Below are positions 7,677-17,064 of a stretch of DNA of 64,000 nt, piece after piece (positions within the stretch are counted from its first letter, which is position 1; every line of letters starts with the position of its first letter). Origin of the DNA: Pelagibacterium limicola (GTDB lineage Bacteria > Pseudomonadota > Alphaproteobacteria > Rhizobiales > Devosiaceae). The DNA is taken from NCBI RefSeq assembly GCF_015694405.1, contig NZ_JADQDB010000007.1, positions 109,943-173,942 on the forward strand, given 5' to 3'. Made by a program: the position numbers and the translations under genes. A model generated the notes under the pieces. It had not been told where the DNA came from, searched no databases, and worked only from the letters and a program-made list of their open reading frames with translations.

Positions 7677-9083
7677 TCAATGGTGCATCGATTTGACGAT
7701 AGTCTCGGTGACCTTCTTGGCGTCGCCGAACAGCATCATGGTGTTGTCGCGGAAGAAGAGTTCGTTCTGAACCCCCGCATAGCCCGCTGCCATGCCACGT
7801 TTGATGAACAGCACCGTCCCGGCCTTTTCGACATCGAGGATCGGCATCCCGTAGATGGGGGAGGTCTTGTCGGTCTTCGCCGCAGGGTTGGTGACGTCGT
7901 TGGCGCCGATCACGAAGGCGACGTCCGCCTGCGCGAATTCGGAATTTATGTCCTCGAGCTCGAACACCTCGTCATAGGGCACGTTGGCCTCCGCCAGGAG
8001 CACGTTCATGTGCCCCGGCATACGCCCCGCCACCGGATGGATGGCGTATTTGACCTCGACACCGGCCGCCTTCAATTCGTCCGCCATCTCGCGCAGCGCG
8101 TGCTGGGCCTGCGCCACCGCCATGCCGTACCCGGGGACGATGATCACCTTGGACGCATTGGACATGATGAATGCAGCATCCTCGGCCGAACCTTGCTTGA
8201 CCGGACGTTCTTCTTCTCCAGCCCCGGCGGCGGTGGCATCGTCGCCCCCGAACCCGCCTAGGATCACCGAGATAAACGAGCGGTTCATAGCCCGGCACAT
8301 GATGTAGGAGAGGATCGCGCCTGAAGAACCGACCAGTGCGCCGGTGATGATCAGCGCCGTGTTGCCGATGGTAAAGCCGATACCGGCTGCCGCCCACCCC
8401 GAATAGGAGTTGAGCATCGAAACGACCACCGGCATATCCGCGCCCCCAATGGGGATGATCATCAACACACCCAGCGCAAAGGCGATGAGCGCGATGATCC
8501 AGAACAGCACCGGATCGGCCGTGACCGCGAAAATGGCGATAAGCACCACCAGCGCGATACCCAATCCCAAATGGATCAGGTGCCGCGACGGCAGCAGGAT
8601 CGGCTTGCCCGACATGCGCCCGTCGAGTTTCAGAAACGCGATGACCGAGCCGGTGAAGGTGAACGCACCCACCGCCGTGCCGATGCTCATCTCGATGAGC
8701 GCCTGGGTGTGGATATGCCCGATTTCGCCGATGCCGAAGGCGGTCGGCGCATAGAGCGCGGCAGCCGCCACGAACACGGCCGCCATGCCCACCAGCGAGT
8801 GGAATGCAGCGACCAGTTGCGGCATCGCCGTCATCGGCACGCCACGCGCGATATAGGCGCCGATCCCGCCGCCGATGCCGATACCGGCAATGATCAGCAC
8901 CCAGGTGAACGGGTCGGTCGGCGCAGCGATGGCCAAGGTCGTCACGAGCGCGATGCCCATGCCCACCATGCCGAAATAATTGCCCCGCCGCGCCATCGCG
9001 GGATGGGAGAGCCCCCTCAGGGCCAGAATGAACAGCACGCCCGATACGAGGTAAAGGACAGCCGCAAGATTTGCTGAAAACAT
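7677..9083 (-). CDS. pntB: NAD(P) transhydrogenase subunit beta
   Basis: 468 residues. The N-terminal half is membrane-embedded domain II, with many Gly/Ala-rich helices. The C-terminal third is the NADP(H)-binding domain III, containing VIIVPGYGMAVAQAQHAL, HPVAGRMPGHMNVLLAEA and FVIGANDVTNPAA. With PntA1 and PntA2 it forms the proton-translocating Re/Si-specific transhydrogenase of the inner membrane, exchanging hydride between NADH and NADP+. It is last in the pntA1-pntA2-pntB order, seven bases after pntA2, with a strong terminator after it. Length is normal for the family. Confidence 0.97.
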   Translation of the reverse strand: MFSANLAAVLYLVSGVLFILALRGLSHPAMARRGNYFGMVGMGIALVTTLAIAAPTDPFTWVLIIAGIGIGGGIGAYIARGVPMTAMPQLVAAFHSLVGMAAVFVAAAALYAPTAFGIGEIGHIHTQALIEMSIGTAVGAFTFTGSVIAFLKLDGRMSGKPILLPSRHLIHLGLGIALVVLIAIFAVTADPVLFWIIALIAFALGVLMIIPIGGADMPVVVSMLNSYSGWAAAGIGFTIGNTALIITGALVGSSGAILSYIMCRAMNRSFISVILGGFGGDDATAAGAGEEERPVKQGSAEDAAFIMSNASKVIIVPGYGMAVAQAQHALREMADELKAAGVEVKYAIHPVAGRMPGHMNVLLAEANVPYDEVFELEDINSEFAQADVAFVIGANDVTNPAAKTDKTSPIYGMPILDVEKAGTVLFIKRGMAAGYAGVQNELFFRDNTMMLFGDAKKVTETIVKSMHH

Positions 9084-9089
9084 CTCCGG

Positions 9090-9392
9090 TCAGCCCTTCT
9101 TCTTGTACATGGCCAGCATGCGCTGGGTGACGAGGAACCCGCCAAAAATGTTGACCGATGCCATAATGAGGGCGAAGAACCCGAACCAGCGCGCCGGGCC
9201 ATCCTGCCCGACATTTTCAACCGCCACCGCCAGAAGCGCACCCACGACGATCACCGAGGAGATCGCGTTGGTCACCGCCATCAGCGGCGTGTGGAGCGCC
9301 GGCGTCACGCTCCAGACCACGTAGTAACCCACGAAGATCGCCAGAACGAAGATCGAGATGAAAAAGAAGAAGTAGTCGATTTCGCCGCCCAT
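9090..9392 (-). CDS. pntA2: NAD(P) transhydrogenase subunit alpha part 2 (membrane segment)
   Basis: 100 residues from the ATG at 9392, which overlaps the pntA1 stop as TGATG. A GTG one codon upstream is also in frame. It is the small membrane part of the alpha subunit that is separate in alphaproteobacteria but fused to domain I in E. coli. Three hydrophobic helices are visible, with [17 protein letters not shown] in the conserved loop and [20 protein letters not shown] at the end. The one-base overlap indicates translational coupling within the pnt operon. Confidence 0.95.
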   Translation of the reverse strand: MGGEIDYFFFFISIFVLAIFVGYYVVWSVTPALHTPLMAVTNAISSVIVVGALLAVAVENVGQDGPARWFGFFALIMASVNIFGGFLVTQRMLAMYKKKG

Positions 9393-10840
9393 CACTGGCC
9401 TCCATCTTTCCTGGCTGCGGGCTTCTTGGCCAGAGCTTTTGCCGTGGTCGCCTTTGCGGCAGGTTGTTTTGCCGCCGCCGGTTTGGCCGCAGGCTTGGCG
9501 GCCGCAGCTTTGCCGCTCTTGTTCGCCGCCCCGGTCTTGGCGGGCGCTTCAGGAACCGGCTTGTCGTCTGCCTTCTTCGCAGCGGGCTTTTTTGCCGCGC
9601 CGGACTTCGACGCCGCACCGGTTTTTGCCGGCGCTTCCGCCTTGGCCTCGGCGGGCTTGGCTGCCGGCTTTTTGGCAGCAGACTTTTTGGCCGTCGCGGG
9701 CTTGGGCGCGGGCGCATCGCCTGCAAAGCCCGGATGCACCACCGCGCCGCCGCTGGTCAGGAGCGTCGCCTTGACCAGTTCATCTTCGGCATTGACCGCG
9801 ATGGCCTTCTTGTCCTTGTCGATCATCGTCTCGAGGAAGGCGAGAAGGTTCTTGGCATAAAGCTGGGAAGCGGTCGCTGCGACCTTGCCGGCCAGGTTAA
9901 GCGTACCCAGGATGGTGACGTCCTTGTGCACCACCACCTTGCCCGGTTGCGTCAATTCGACATTGCCCCCACGCTCGGCAGCCAAATCGACAATCACCGA
10001 TCCCGGCGCCATCGATTCCACCATCGCCTTGCTGACAAGGCGTGGCGCCGGACGGCCTGGAATGAGCGCAGTGGTGATGACGATGTCCTGCTTGGCGATA
10101 TGCCCGGCAACCAGTTCGGCCTGCGCCGCCTGTTCTTCCTTGGTCAATTCGCGAGCATAGCCACCCGTGCCCGACGCGTCTTTGAGCGCTTCGGTCATGA
10201 TGAATTTTGCGCCCAGCGATTCCACCTGCTCACCTGCCGCCGCCCGCACATCGGTTGCCGACACCGCCGCGCCGAGACGCCGCGCCGTCGCAATCGCCTG
10301 CAACCCTGCAACGCCGGCACCCATCACGAACACCTTGGCCGCACGCACCGTGCCCGCCGCCGTCATCATCATCGGCAGCGCCCGGTCGAAGGCCGCGGAT
10401 GCGTCGATCACCGCCTGGTAGCCCGCAAGGTTGGCCTGTGAGGACAGAACGTCCATCACCTGCGCGCGGGTGATGCGCGGCATCAGCTCCATCGCGAACA
10501 CCCGGAGCCCTGACTTGGCCAGCGCCTTGAGCGCGGCCTCGTTGCCATGGGGATCCATGATCGCCAGAACCAGCGCATCCTTGTTGAGGCCCGCAAGCGC
10601 GGAAGCCTCGGGCCGCCGCACCGCGAGCAGCACATTGGCGCCCTTGAGCGCCGCCGCAGCCGTCGCCGCCACATCGGCGCCCGCGGCTTTGTAAAGTGCG
10701 TCCGGAATACGCGAGGCCTCACCGGCCCCCTTTTCTACGCTCACCGTCGCCCCGAGGCCGATCAGCTTCGTGACGCTTTCGGGCGTCGCCGCAACGCGGG
10801 TTTCACCCCCGATGCGCTCGCGCAATACGGCAATCTTCAT
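9392..10840 (-). CDS. pntA1: NAD(P) transhydrogenase subunit alpha part 1, with Ala/Lys-rich C-terminal extension
   Basis: 482 residues. Residues 1-374 are the normal NAD(H)-binding domain [21 protein letters not shown] at the start, [20 protein letters not shown] for the dinucleotide fold, and HPGFAGD at the end. Residues 375-482 form a low-complexity tail with about 41 Ala and 25 Lys plus Pro. It holds a repeated APAKTGAA-(S/N)-KSG unit and resembles histone H1 or AlgP-type tails. Subunits of this type are usually near 375 residues. Reading continues into the TGATG junction with pntA2, so the tail is truly in frame. Its role is unknown. Confidence 0.95.
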   Translation of the reverse strand: MKIAVLRERIGGETRVAATPESVTKLIGLGATVSVEKGAGEASRIPDALYKAAGADVAATAAAALKGANVLLAVRRPEASALAGLNKDALVLAIMDPHGNEAALKALAKSGLRVFAMELMPRITRAQVMDVLSSQANLAGYQAVIDASAAFDRALPMMMTAAGTVRAAKVFVMGAGVAGLQAIATARRLGAAVSATDVRAAAGEQVESLGAKFIMTEALKDASGTGGYARELTKEEQAAQAELVAGHIAKQDIVITTALIPGRPAPRLVSKAMVESMAPGSVIVDLAAERGGNVELTQPGKVVVHKDVTILGTLNLAGKVAATASQLYAKNLLAFLETMIDKDKKAIAVNAEDELVKATLLTSGGAVVHPGFAGDAPAPKPATAKKSAAKKPAAKPAEAKAEAPAKTGAASKSGAAKKPAAKKADDKPVPEAPAKTGAANKSGKAAAAKPAAKPAAAKQPAAKATTAKALAKKPAARKDGGQ

Positions 10841-10936
10841 TTGCCCCTACCCTTTCACAGCCCGACCGGATGTTCCCGGCCGGCACCCCACACTATCTGC
10901 GCCCGGAATTGCCGACCGGCCGAAGACGAGAAAATT

Positions 10937-11110
10937 CTAGAAAATGAACAGGAAATAGAGAACGGCCAGGATGATTACGTTGGCAATGATGCCCCATTTG
11001 ACGAGCTGAAGAAACGCCTTGTAGGTCCCGGAATGCTCCTCGAAATCCTTGTCCTTCTGCTTTGCGCTGATCGGCTTGTTCGAAAAGGTCGCTACATGCT
11101 GTTCGGCCAT
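10937..11110 (-). CDS. aa3-type cytochrome c oxidase subunit IV (small membrane subunit)
   Basis: A 57-residue gene too short for routine ORF cut-offs. It starts at ATG 11110 with AGAGGA six bases upstream. It reads MAEQHVATFSNK, then FEEHSGTYKAFLQL, then one membrane helix VKWGIIANVIILAVLYFLF. A soluble charged head with the EH-x-x-TY pattern followed by a single helix is characteristic of the proteobacterial aa3 oxidase subunit IV family (COX4_pro_2). In many alphaproteobacteria it lies just upstream of pntA, as here. The other oxidase genes are not in the window. Confidence 0.85.
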   Translation of the reverse strand: MAEQHVATFSNKPISAKQKDKDFEEHSGTYKAFLQLVKWGIIANVIILAVLYFLFIF

Positions 11111-11144
11111 ATCTATCCTCTAAAGTCAGTCCGTCTGTCGCCCA

Positions 11145-12950
11145 TCAAGGGCGCGTTGCATCCAACTCGTCGATCAGCCTTTCGATCATCGAAAGCCCGA
11201 GCGACCAGAACCCGGGATCCCGGGCATCGAGCCCGAAGGGCGCAAGCAGTTCGGAGTGATGTTTAGATCCCCCAGCCTCGAGCAGCGCGAAATACCGCTC
11301 GGCAAACCCTTCGTTCGCTTTCTCATACTGCGCATAAAGCGAGTTCACAAGGCAGTCCCCGAAAGCATAGGCATAGACGTAGAAGGGTGCGTGGATGAAA
11401 TGCCCGATATAGGTCCAGAGCGTTTCGTATCCCTCATTGAGATTTATCCCTGAACCCAGGCTTTCCGCTGAAACCTCCATCCAGAACGTCTCGATCTCTT
11501 CGGTCCGCAATTCCCCTTGGCGCCGTGCCGTGTGCACCTTGCGCTCGAAGCTGTAAAACGAGATCTGCCGCACCACGGTGTTGAGCATATCCTCGACCTT
11601 GGAGGCCAGAAGCGCAAACCGCTGTTTCGGATCGGTCGCCGCATCGAGCAGCGAGCGGAACGTCAGCATCTCGCCAAAGACGCTTGCCGTCTCTGCCAGC
11701 GTCAGGGGCGTTGGCGCCATCAACTCGCCCTGCTTGGCCGCGAGCCGCTGATGCACCCCGTGTCCCAACTCGTGCGCGAGTGTCATCACGTCCCGCGCCT
11801 TGCCCATATAGTTGAGCATCAGATAAGGGTGCACGGTTGTGACCGTCGGATGTGCAAAAGCGCCCGAAGCCTTGCCCTCGCGAACCGGCGCATCAATCCA
11901 GCCTTTTTCAAAAAACGGCGCGGCGATCTCGACCAGTCTTGGCGAGAACCGCCCATAGGCATCGAGCACTGTGGTCTTTGCCGTTTCCCAGTCGAATATC
12001 CGGTCGTCGCTCATCGGCAGTGGCGCATTGCGGTCCCAGGCGTCGAGCCTGTCTTTCCCGAACCACTCTGCCTTCATCTTGTAATAGCGGTGCGAGAGCC
12101 TGGGATAGGCCTCGCGCACCGCGGTCTCCAGCGCTTCCACCACCTCGCGCTCGACCGAGTTGGCAAGGTGCCGGCTATCGGCAATGTCCTTGTAGCCGCG
12201 CCAGCGGTCAGAGATTTCCTTGTCCTTGGCGAGCACGTTGGTGATGTGGGTGAAGAGCCGCTTGTTCTCGGAAAGCGTCTTGGTCAGCGCCCCGAACGCC
12301 GCCTTGCGCTTTTCCTCTTCCTTCTCGCTCATCCGCGAAAGCGTCTGTTCGAGCCCGAGCGTTTCACCCGCCACATCGAACTTGAGCGCCGCCATCGTCT
12401 CGTCGAACAGGCGATTCCACGCTGCATGGCCGGTCACGTACTTGTCGTGGAAAAGCTCTTCGACCCGGTCCTCGAGCTGGTAGGGCCGGGACTTGCGCAA
12501 CTCCTCGAACCAGGGCTTGTAGCGTGCTAGCCCCACGTCCCGCGCAAAGGCCGCATCGAGCACGCCATCCTCGATACGGTTGATCTCGAGCGTAAAGAAC
12601 AAGGTCCGCGTCGAAAGCGTGGTGAGCTTCTCCTGCGTATCGCCGAGGAATTTCACCCGGTTCGGATCCTGCGTGTTCTGCGCATAATTGAGATAGGCAA
12701 AGGCGGACAGCCGCCCGAATACCGCGTCGAGCTTCTCATACCGCCCGACCGCCTCGATGAGCTTGTCTCCAGCCGCAAGCTCCGAGAGTTTCCCCTTGTA
12801 TTCCGCCTCGAACGCGTTGGTTTCCTTCTCGAGGAACGCCAGATCCGCCTTGACCTCGTCCGACCCGGTGCCGGGATAAAGATCGGAAAGATCCCACTCG
12901 GGCAATTCTCCGAACGCGTTGTGACCCGCTTGCGGCTGGGAAACGGCCAT
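11145..12950 (-). CDS. pepF: M3 family oligoendopeptidase (PepF-like)
   Basis: 601 residues from the ATG at 12950, which has GAGGAG nine bases upstream. A TTG two codons earlier is also open. It is a cytoplasmic zinc metallopeptidase that cleaves short peptides. The M3 zinc motif HELGHGVHQ lies about two thirds along, followed by the downstream Glu ligand region TASVFGEMLTF. The N-terminal WDLSDLYPG is typical of the PepF/M3B group. The stop is 34 bases before the start of the oxidase subunit IV gene in the same direction, so read-through is possible. Confidence 0.93.
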   Translation of the reverse strand: MAVSQPQAGHNAFGELPEWDLSDLYPGTGSDEVKADLAFLEKETNAFEAEYKGKLSELAAGDKLIEAVGRYEKLDAVFGRLSAFAYLNYAQNTQDPNRVKFLGDTQEKLTTLSTRTLFFTLEINRIEDGVLDAAFARDVGLARYKPWFEELRKSRPYQLEDRVEELFHDKYVTGHAAWNRLFDETMAALKFDVAGETLGLEQTLSRMSEKEEEKRKAAFGALTKTLSENKRLFTHITNVLAKDKEISDRWRGYKDIADSRHLANSVEREVVEALETAVREAYPRLSHRYYKMKAEWFGKDRLDAWDRNAPLPMSDDRIFDWETAKTTVLDAYGRFSPRLVEIAAPFFEKGWIDAPVREGKASGAFAHPTVTTVHPYLMLNYMGKARDVMTLAHELGHGVHQRLAAKQGELMAPTPLTLAETASVFGEMLTFRSLLDAATDPKQRFALLASKVEDMLNTVVRQISFYSFERKVHTARRQGELRTEEIETFWMEVSAESLGSGINLNEGYETLWTYIGHFIHAPFYVYAYAFGDCLVNSLYAQYEKANEGFAERYFALLEAGGSKHHSELLAPFGLDARDPGFWSLGLSMIERLIDELDATRP

Positions 12951-13022
12951 CGGCAAAAGCTCCTCGAAATTCCTTCTAAACCGGGGCGCACCTTATCCAG
13001 TCGCCCCCTCAGTGCCAAGCGG

Positions 13023-13423
13023 CTACCGCCCGTCGGTGAATTGCACCAGATCCCAGAGAGTCCCGTAAAGATCCTCGAACACCGCCACCGTACCGTACGG
13101 CATTTCTTTCGGCGCGCGCACGAAGTTTACCCCTGCCGCGAGGAAGGCCTGATAGTCGCGCGTGAAATCGTCGGTGCCCAGAAAAAGAAACACGCGCCCG
13201 CCGGACTGATTGCCGATGAACTCTTGCTGATGCGGAGTTGCCGCTCGCGCCAGAAGGATGGAAGCCGACCCTCGCCTTTCGGCTTCACCACAACCCAGCG
13301 TTTGTCCTGCTCGGGCTGATAGCTGTCCTCGACAAGCTCGAAACCGAGCTTGTCGACATAAAAATCGATCGCTTCGTCATAGTCGCGCACCACCAGCGCG
13401 ACGTGTACGAGCTTGCGGTTCAT
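13023..13423 (-). pseudogene. VOC (glyoxalase-like) family gene interrupted by a one-base deletion
   Basis: The first ~52 codons read MNRKLVHVALVVRDYDEAID to VVVKPKGEG, a normal VOC beginning with its metal-site His. The frame is then lost near 13264-13270. One frame over, the rest of the family sequence continues intact: ILLARAATPHQQ, GGRVFLFLGTDDF, MPYGTVAVFEDLYG, and LWDLVQFTDGR before a stop at 13023. The span is 401 bases, one short of 134 codons. Restoring a single G after the GAGGGT codons would give GEGAASILLARA. So this is a recent frameshift or a sequencing error. The unshifted 98-residue frame has a non-family tail. Confidence 0.85.
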
Positions 13424-13555
13424 CCCGGCCTTCCCGCGTTCTTTAGCTTAAAACCCTGTTAAGCCATCGCCCCTAACCTGACCCAAATCGGCACACATTG
13501 CGATTCGCTGCAATGTGCCGGACAAGTTGGCGTTTCCGGGAGTGATCTTTCCTTT

Positions 13556-15031
13556 ATGCATAAGGTTTTGATCGTCGACGACGATCCGGTTCAGTGCCGG
13601 TTGGCGAGCGAAGTTGTCGAGCGGGCGGGCTTTGCCCCCTACGTCGCCCATTCCGGCGTGGAAGCAATGACATTGCTCAGGGAAGTGCCGGGTATTGCGG
13701 CCATGCTGCTCGATCTCGTCATGCCCGATATGGACGGCATGGCCGTCCTCGAAGCGCTCAGGCGCGAGGATTACGCGATTCCCGTGATCGTGATGACCGC
13801 ACAATCCTCGCTCGATACTGTCGTGTCGGCCATGCGGCTAGGCGCCACCGACTTTTTCGTCAAGCCGGTTGCCCCCGAACGCATCACGGTTTCGCTGCGC
13901 AACGCACTGAAACTCGGCACGCTCGAAACCACGCTCCAGGCCGAACGCGCCCGTAAGTCGGGCACGTTCACCTTTTCCCATATCATCTCGAAAAGCCCGG
14001 CAATGGCCCGCCCCCTGGCGCTCGGCCGCAAGGCCGCCGGAAGCACCATTCCGGTTCTCATCGAAGGGGAATCCGGTGTCGGCAAGGAACTGCTTGCCCG
14101 CGCCATCCAGGGCACCGGCGAGCGGGCCGGCAAGCCCTTCGTCGCCGTCAATTGCGGCGCCATTCCCGCCAATCTCGTCGAATCCATCCTTTTCGGCCAC
14201 ATCAAGGGTGCCTTTACCGGCGCGGTCGCCGACGCACCCGGCAAATTCCGCGAGGCGCATAACGGCACCCTGTTCCTCGATGAGGTGGGCGAGCTTCCCC
14301 CCGAAACACAGGTCAAGCTCCTGCGCGCCCTCCAGGAGGGAGAGATCGAGCCTGTTGGGGCCGCAAAGCCTGTCCGCGTCAATGTCCGAGTCATATCAGC
14401 AACCAACCGCCGCCTTTTGAACCTCGCGCGCGACGGCGTCTTTCGCGAGGACCTTTACTACCGCCTCAACGTCTTTCCCATTTACGTGCCACCGCTGCGC
14501 GATCGCATGGACGACGTTCCGGCCCTCGTTGAAGCCTTCATTGCCCGCTTTGCTGCCGAGGAGGGCCGCCGCGTTTCGGCGATCTCGCCAGAGGCGCTCG
14601 AACTCCTCATGGCGCACGATTGGCCCGGCAATATCCGCCAGCTCGAAAACGCGGTCTTCCGCGCCGTCGTATTGGCCGAGACGCCCGCCCTACAGCCCGC
14701 CGACTTCCCTCAAATTCTCGCTGCCCACCGCGGCGCCGACGAAGCGCGCATTGTTCCCCCTTCCCTCTTTACCCCCGCCGAGCCTGTCCATATCGACGCG
14801 GCGGTAGCGCTCCCGCGCCTACCGGATCCCGTCCCCATCGCCATCCCCGACCGTTTTCTCGACGCTTCGGGTAACCTGCTGCCCCTGGCCGAAATCGAAA
14901 AGGAGTTGATCGCCTTCGCGATTTCCCACAACGCAGGCCGCATGGCTCAGGTCGCCCGCCAGCTCGGCATCGGGCGCTCGACCCTTTATCGCAAGCTCAG
15001 GGAATACGGGCTCGACAGCGATGTTGCCTGA
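13556..15031 (+). CDS. Sigma-54 dependent response regulator (NtrC-type)
   Basis: 491 residues in three domains. The receiver domain (1-~120) has the acidic pair Asp8/Asp9, phospho-acceptor Asp53 in LLDLVMPDMDG, and the Lys in FFVKPV. The central AAA+ domain has Walker A GESGVGKE, the sigma-54 contact loop GAFTGA and LFLDEVGELPPETQ. The Fis-type C-terminus reads QVARQLGIGRSTLYRKLREYG. It should activate RpoN promoters when phosphorylated. No histidine kinase is adjacent, so the partner and regulon are unknown. A long variable Pro-rich linker precedes the DNA-binding helix. Confidence 0.95.
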   Translation: MHKVLIVDDDPVQCRLASEVVERAGFAPYVAHSGVEAMTLLREVPGIAAMLLDLVMPDMDGMAVLEALRREDYAIPVIVMTAQSSLDTVVSAMRLGATDFFVKPVAPERITVSLRNALKLGTLETTLQAERARKSGTFTFSHIISKSPAMARPLALGRKAAGSTIPVLIEGESGVGKELLARAIQGTGERAGKPFVAVNCGAIPANLVESILFGHIKGAFTGAVADAPGKFREAHNGTLFLDEVGELPPETQVKLLRALQEGEIEPVGAAKPVRVNVRVISATNRRLLNLARDGVFREDLYYRLNVFPIYVPPLRDRMDDVPALVEAFIARFAAEEGRRVSAISPEALELLMAHDWPGNIRQLENAVFRAVVLAETPALQPADFPQILAAHRGADEARIVPPSLFTPAEPVHIDAAVALPRLPDPVPIAIPDRFLDASGNLLPLAEIEKELIAFAISHNAGRMAQVARQLGIGRSTLYRKLREYGLDSDVA

Positions 15032-15178
15032 AAGCCGCACCTGCCGGTTTGTTGTGTTCACAAGCGCGGCACAGTGTTGGCCGGTTAATCGCCCTTTTGT
15101 AGATTTCGCTCAAAGTTCGTGCGGAATCGGACAGAATTAAAGGTCTGGCGCGCAACCGCATGTTTAAAGAGGGCTTGG

Positions 15179-16852
15179 GTGAATTTTAAAACCTTGATTT
15201 TGGGACTGGGGCTGGGCGGCCTTACTGCCCTTGCGCCGCTTCCGCTTGCCGTTCCTTCCGCCGCCGCTTTTGAAACGGTCCTGGTCGGTGAAGTCGCCAC
15301 CACTCGGATTGTCGTCGCGCCTCCGCGCAATGCGCTCGAGCGCACCATCCGCGACGGCCTGCGCGATGCCATCGCCGCCGCCCCAGCTGGCAGCCGCGCC
15401 CGCACCGATGCCGAGCAACTCTATTATTTCTACGGCGCCCGACACTTCGCCCCCTTGTGGCTGGTTGAGGACGAGACCGGCCGCACTGTCTTTACCCCCG
15501 CCGCCCAGGGCGTCGTCGACCTTTTCGGCCGCGCCCATCTGGAGGGGCTCGACCCCACCGACTACCTCACCCCGGCCCTCGATATCCCGGCGGCAATGAA
15601 CGACCCCCAGCGTTTGGCTGCGCTCGAAGGCGAATTTTCCGCTGCCATGCTGCGCTATGCCCAAGACGCGCGCTCTGGCCGGCTAGACCCGAGGTCCGTT
15701 TCCGGCAATATCGATGTCCCGATCAAGCGGGTCAACGAGAAGGCCCTGCTCGAAAGGCTTTCGGCATCGCGCGATCCCGCCGCGATCCTCCAGACCTTCC
15801 ATCCCGCCCACCGCGAATTTCTTGCCCTGCGCGACCTGCTCGCCCGCCATTACGACGGCTCCATTGCGCCGGTTCAGGCCATCCCGGACGGCAACCTCAT
15901 TCGGGTTGGCATGACCGACCCACGCATTCCGCTCCTGCGTGAGCGGCTCGGCTCCTCCGCCGGCGACGCCGATCTCGCTTCGGTCTACGACGAAGCGCTC
16001 GCCACCGAAGTCCGAAAATTTCAGTCCGGCATGGGGCTCAACCCCGACGGCGTTGTCGGGCCGGCCACAATCGCTGCGCTGAACGGCACCGGCGGCGCCA
16101 CCCGCGCCGATATCATCGCAAACATGGAACGCTGGCGCTGGATGCCCGAAGACCTTGGCGATTTCCACGTCTTCGTCAACATTCCCGAATACCGGCTCGA
16201 AGTCGCGAGATATAACGAGGTGGTCTGGGAGACGCGCGTGATTGTGGGGCAGACCCGCCGCCAGACTCCCATCTTTTCCGATCGTATCCGCCACGTGGTA
16301 ACCAATCCCTATTGGAACGTGCCGCCCACCATTCTGCGCCAGGACGTGATGCCGCGCGTCGCTGCCAATCCGGGCTATCTCGCCAGCCAGAACATGGAGC
16401 TTTTCTATGGCGGCCGGCAGGTCGACCCCTGGTCGGTGGACTGGTCGACGGCCAATCCGACCTCCTTCCGCGTACGACAGCGGCCGGGGACATCGAATGC
16501 GCTGGGCATGGTCAAGTTCCTTTTCCCCAATACCCACGACGTCTATCTGCACGACACCAATTCGCCCGGCCTGTTCGCACGCTCGGTGCGCGCAATCTCG
16601 TCGGGTTGCGTTCGTGTCGAAAACCCCTTTGAATTTGCCCGTGCGCTCCTGGAGTTCGAGCCAAACTTCACTGTCGCCTCGCTCGAAAACTCGCTCGGAG
16701 CCGCCAGCGAGCGCTGGTTCAACATGGACCGTCAGGTTCCTGTGCACCTCGCCTATTTCACCTTGCGTATCGGCAAGGACGGCACCGTGCGCTCCTATGC
16801 CGACGTCTACGATCACAATGCCCGGATCATCGACATGCTGGGGCTCAAATAG
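15179..16852 (+). CDS. L,D-transpeptidase (YcbB-like, YkuD domain)
   Basis: 557 residues if the GTG at 15179 is used (AAAGAGGG upstream, then NFKTLILGLGLGGL as the start of a signal peptide). The frame is open from 15119. Domains in order are: signal peptide, a helical scaffold, a peptidoglycan-binding-like segment (EVRKFQSGMGLNPDGVVGPA), and the YkuD catalytic domain. The catalytic domain holds HDTNSPGLFARSVRAISSGC with the nucleophilic Cys and VRV after it. It is predicted to make 3-3 crosslinks or attach proteins to peptidoglycan in the periplasm. The next gene is also a cell-wall type protein. Confidence 0.93.
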   Translation: MNFKTLILGLGLGGLTALAPLPLAVPSAAAFETVLVGEVATTRIVVAPPRNALERTIRDGLRDAIAAAPAGSRARTDAEQLYYFYGARHFAPLWLVEDETGRTVFTPAAQGVVDLFGRAHLEGLDPTDYLTPALDIPAAMNDPQRLAALEGEFSAAMLRYAQDARSGRLDPRSVSGNIDVPIKRVNEKALLERLSASRDPAAILQTFHPAHREFLALRDLLARHYDGSIAPVQAIPDGNLIRVGMTDPRIPLLRERLGSSAGDADLASVYDEALATEVRKFQSGMGLNPDGVVGPATIAALNGTGGATRADIIANMERWRWMPEDLGDFHVFVNIPEYRLEVARYNEVVWETRVIVGQTRRQTPIFSDRIRHVVTNPYWNVPPTILRQDVMPRVAANPGYLASQNMELFYGGRQVDPWSVDWSTANPTSFRVRQRPGTSNALGMVKFLFPNTHDVYLHDTNSPGLFARSVRAISSGCVRVENPFEFARALLEFEPNFTVASLENSLGAASERWFNMDRQVPVHLAYFTLRIGKDGTVRSYADVYDHNARIIDMLGLK

Positions 16853-17064
16853 GAGCCATCTGCCGGCGTCGCCCTGAGCACCGATCCGGCAACCATCCGT
16901 TAACCACGATGAACATTAACGCCACGGCAATGCCCCATTTCCTCGCTATTGAAGGCACTTAGCGGGGCAGGGCTGGCGTTGACACCTCGTTAGCGTTAAG
17001 ATTCTCTCATCAACTTGCTGCTAACTTCGCCGCAGTTTGAATCAAATAACGGGCATGACCGGGC

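Noticed and set aside
9395..9718. CRISPR or tandem DNA repeat at the pntA1 3' end
   Set aside because: The repetition is at the amino-acid level and irregular; there are no constant repeats with unique spacers.
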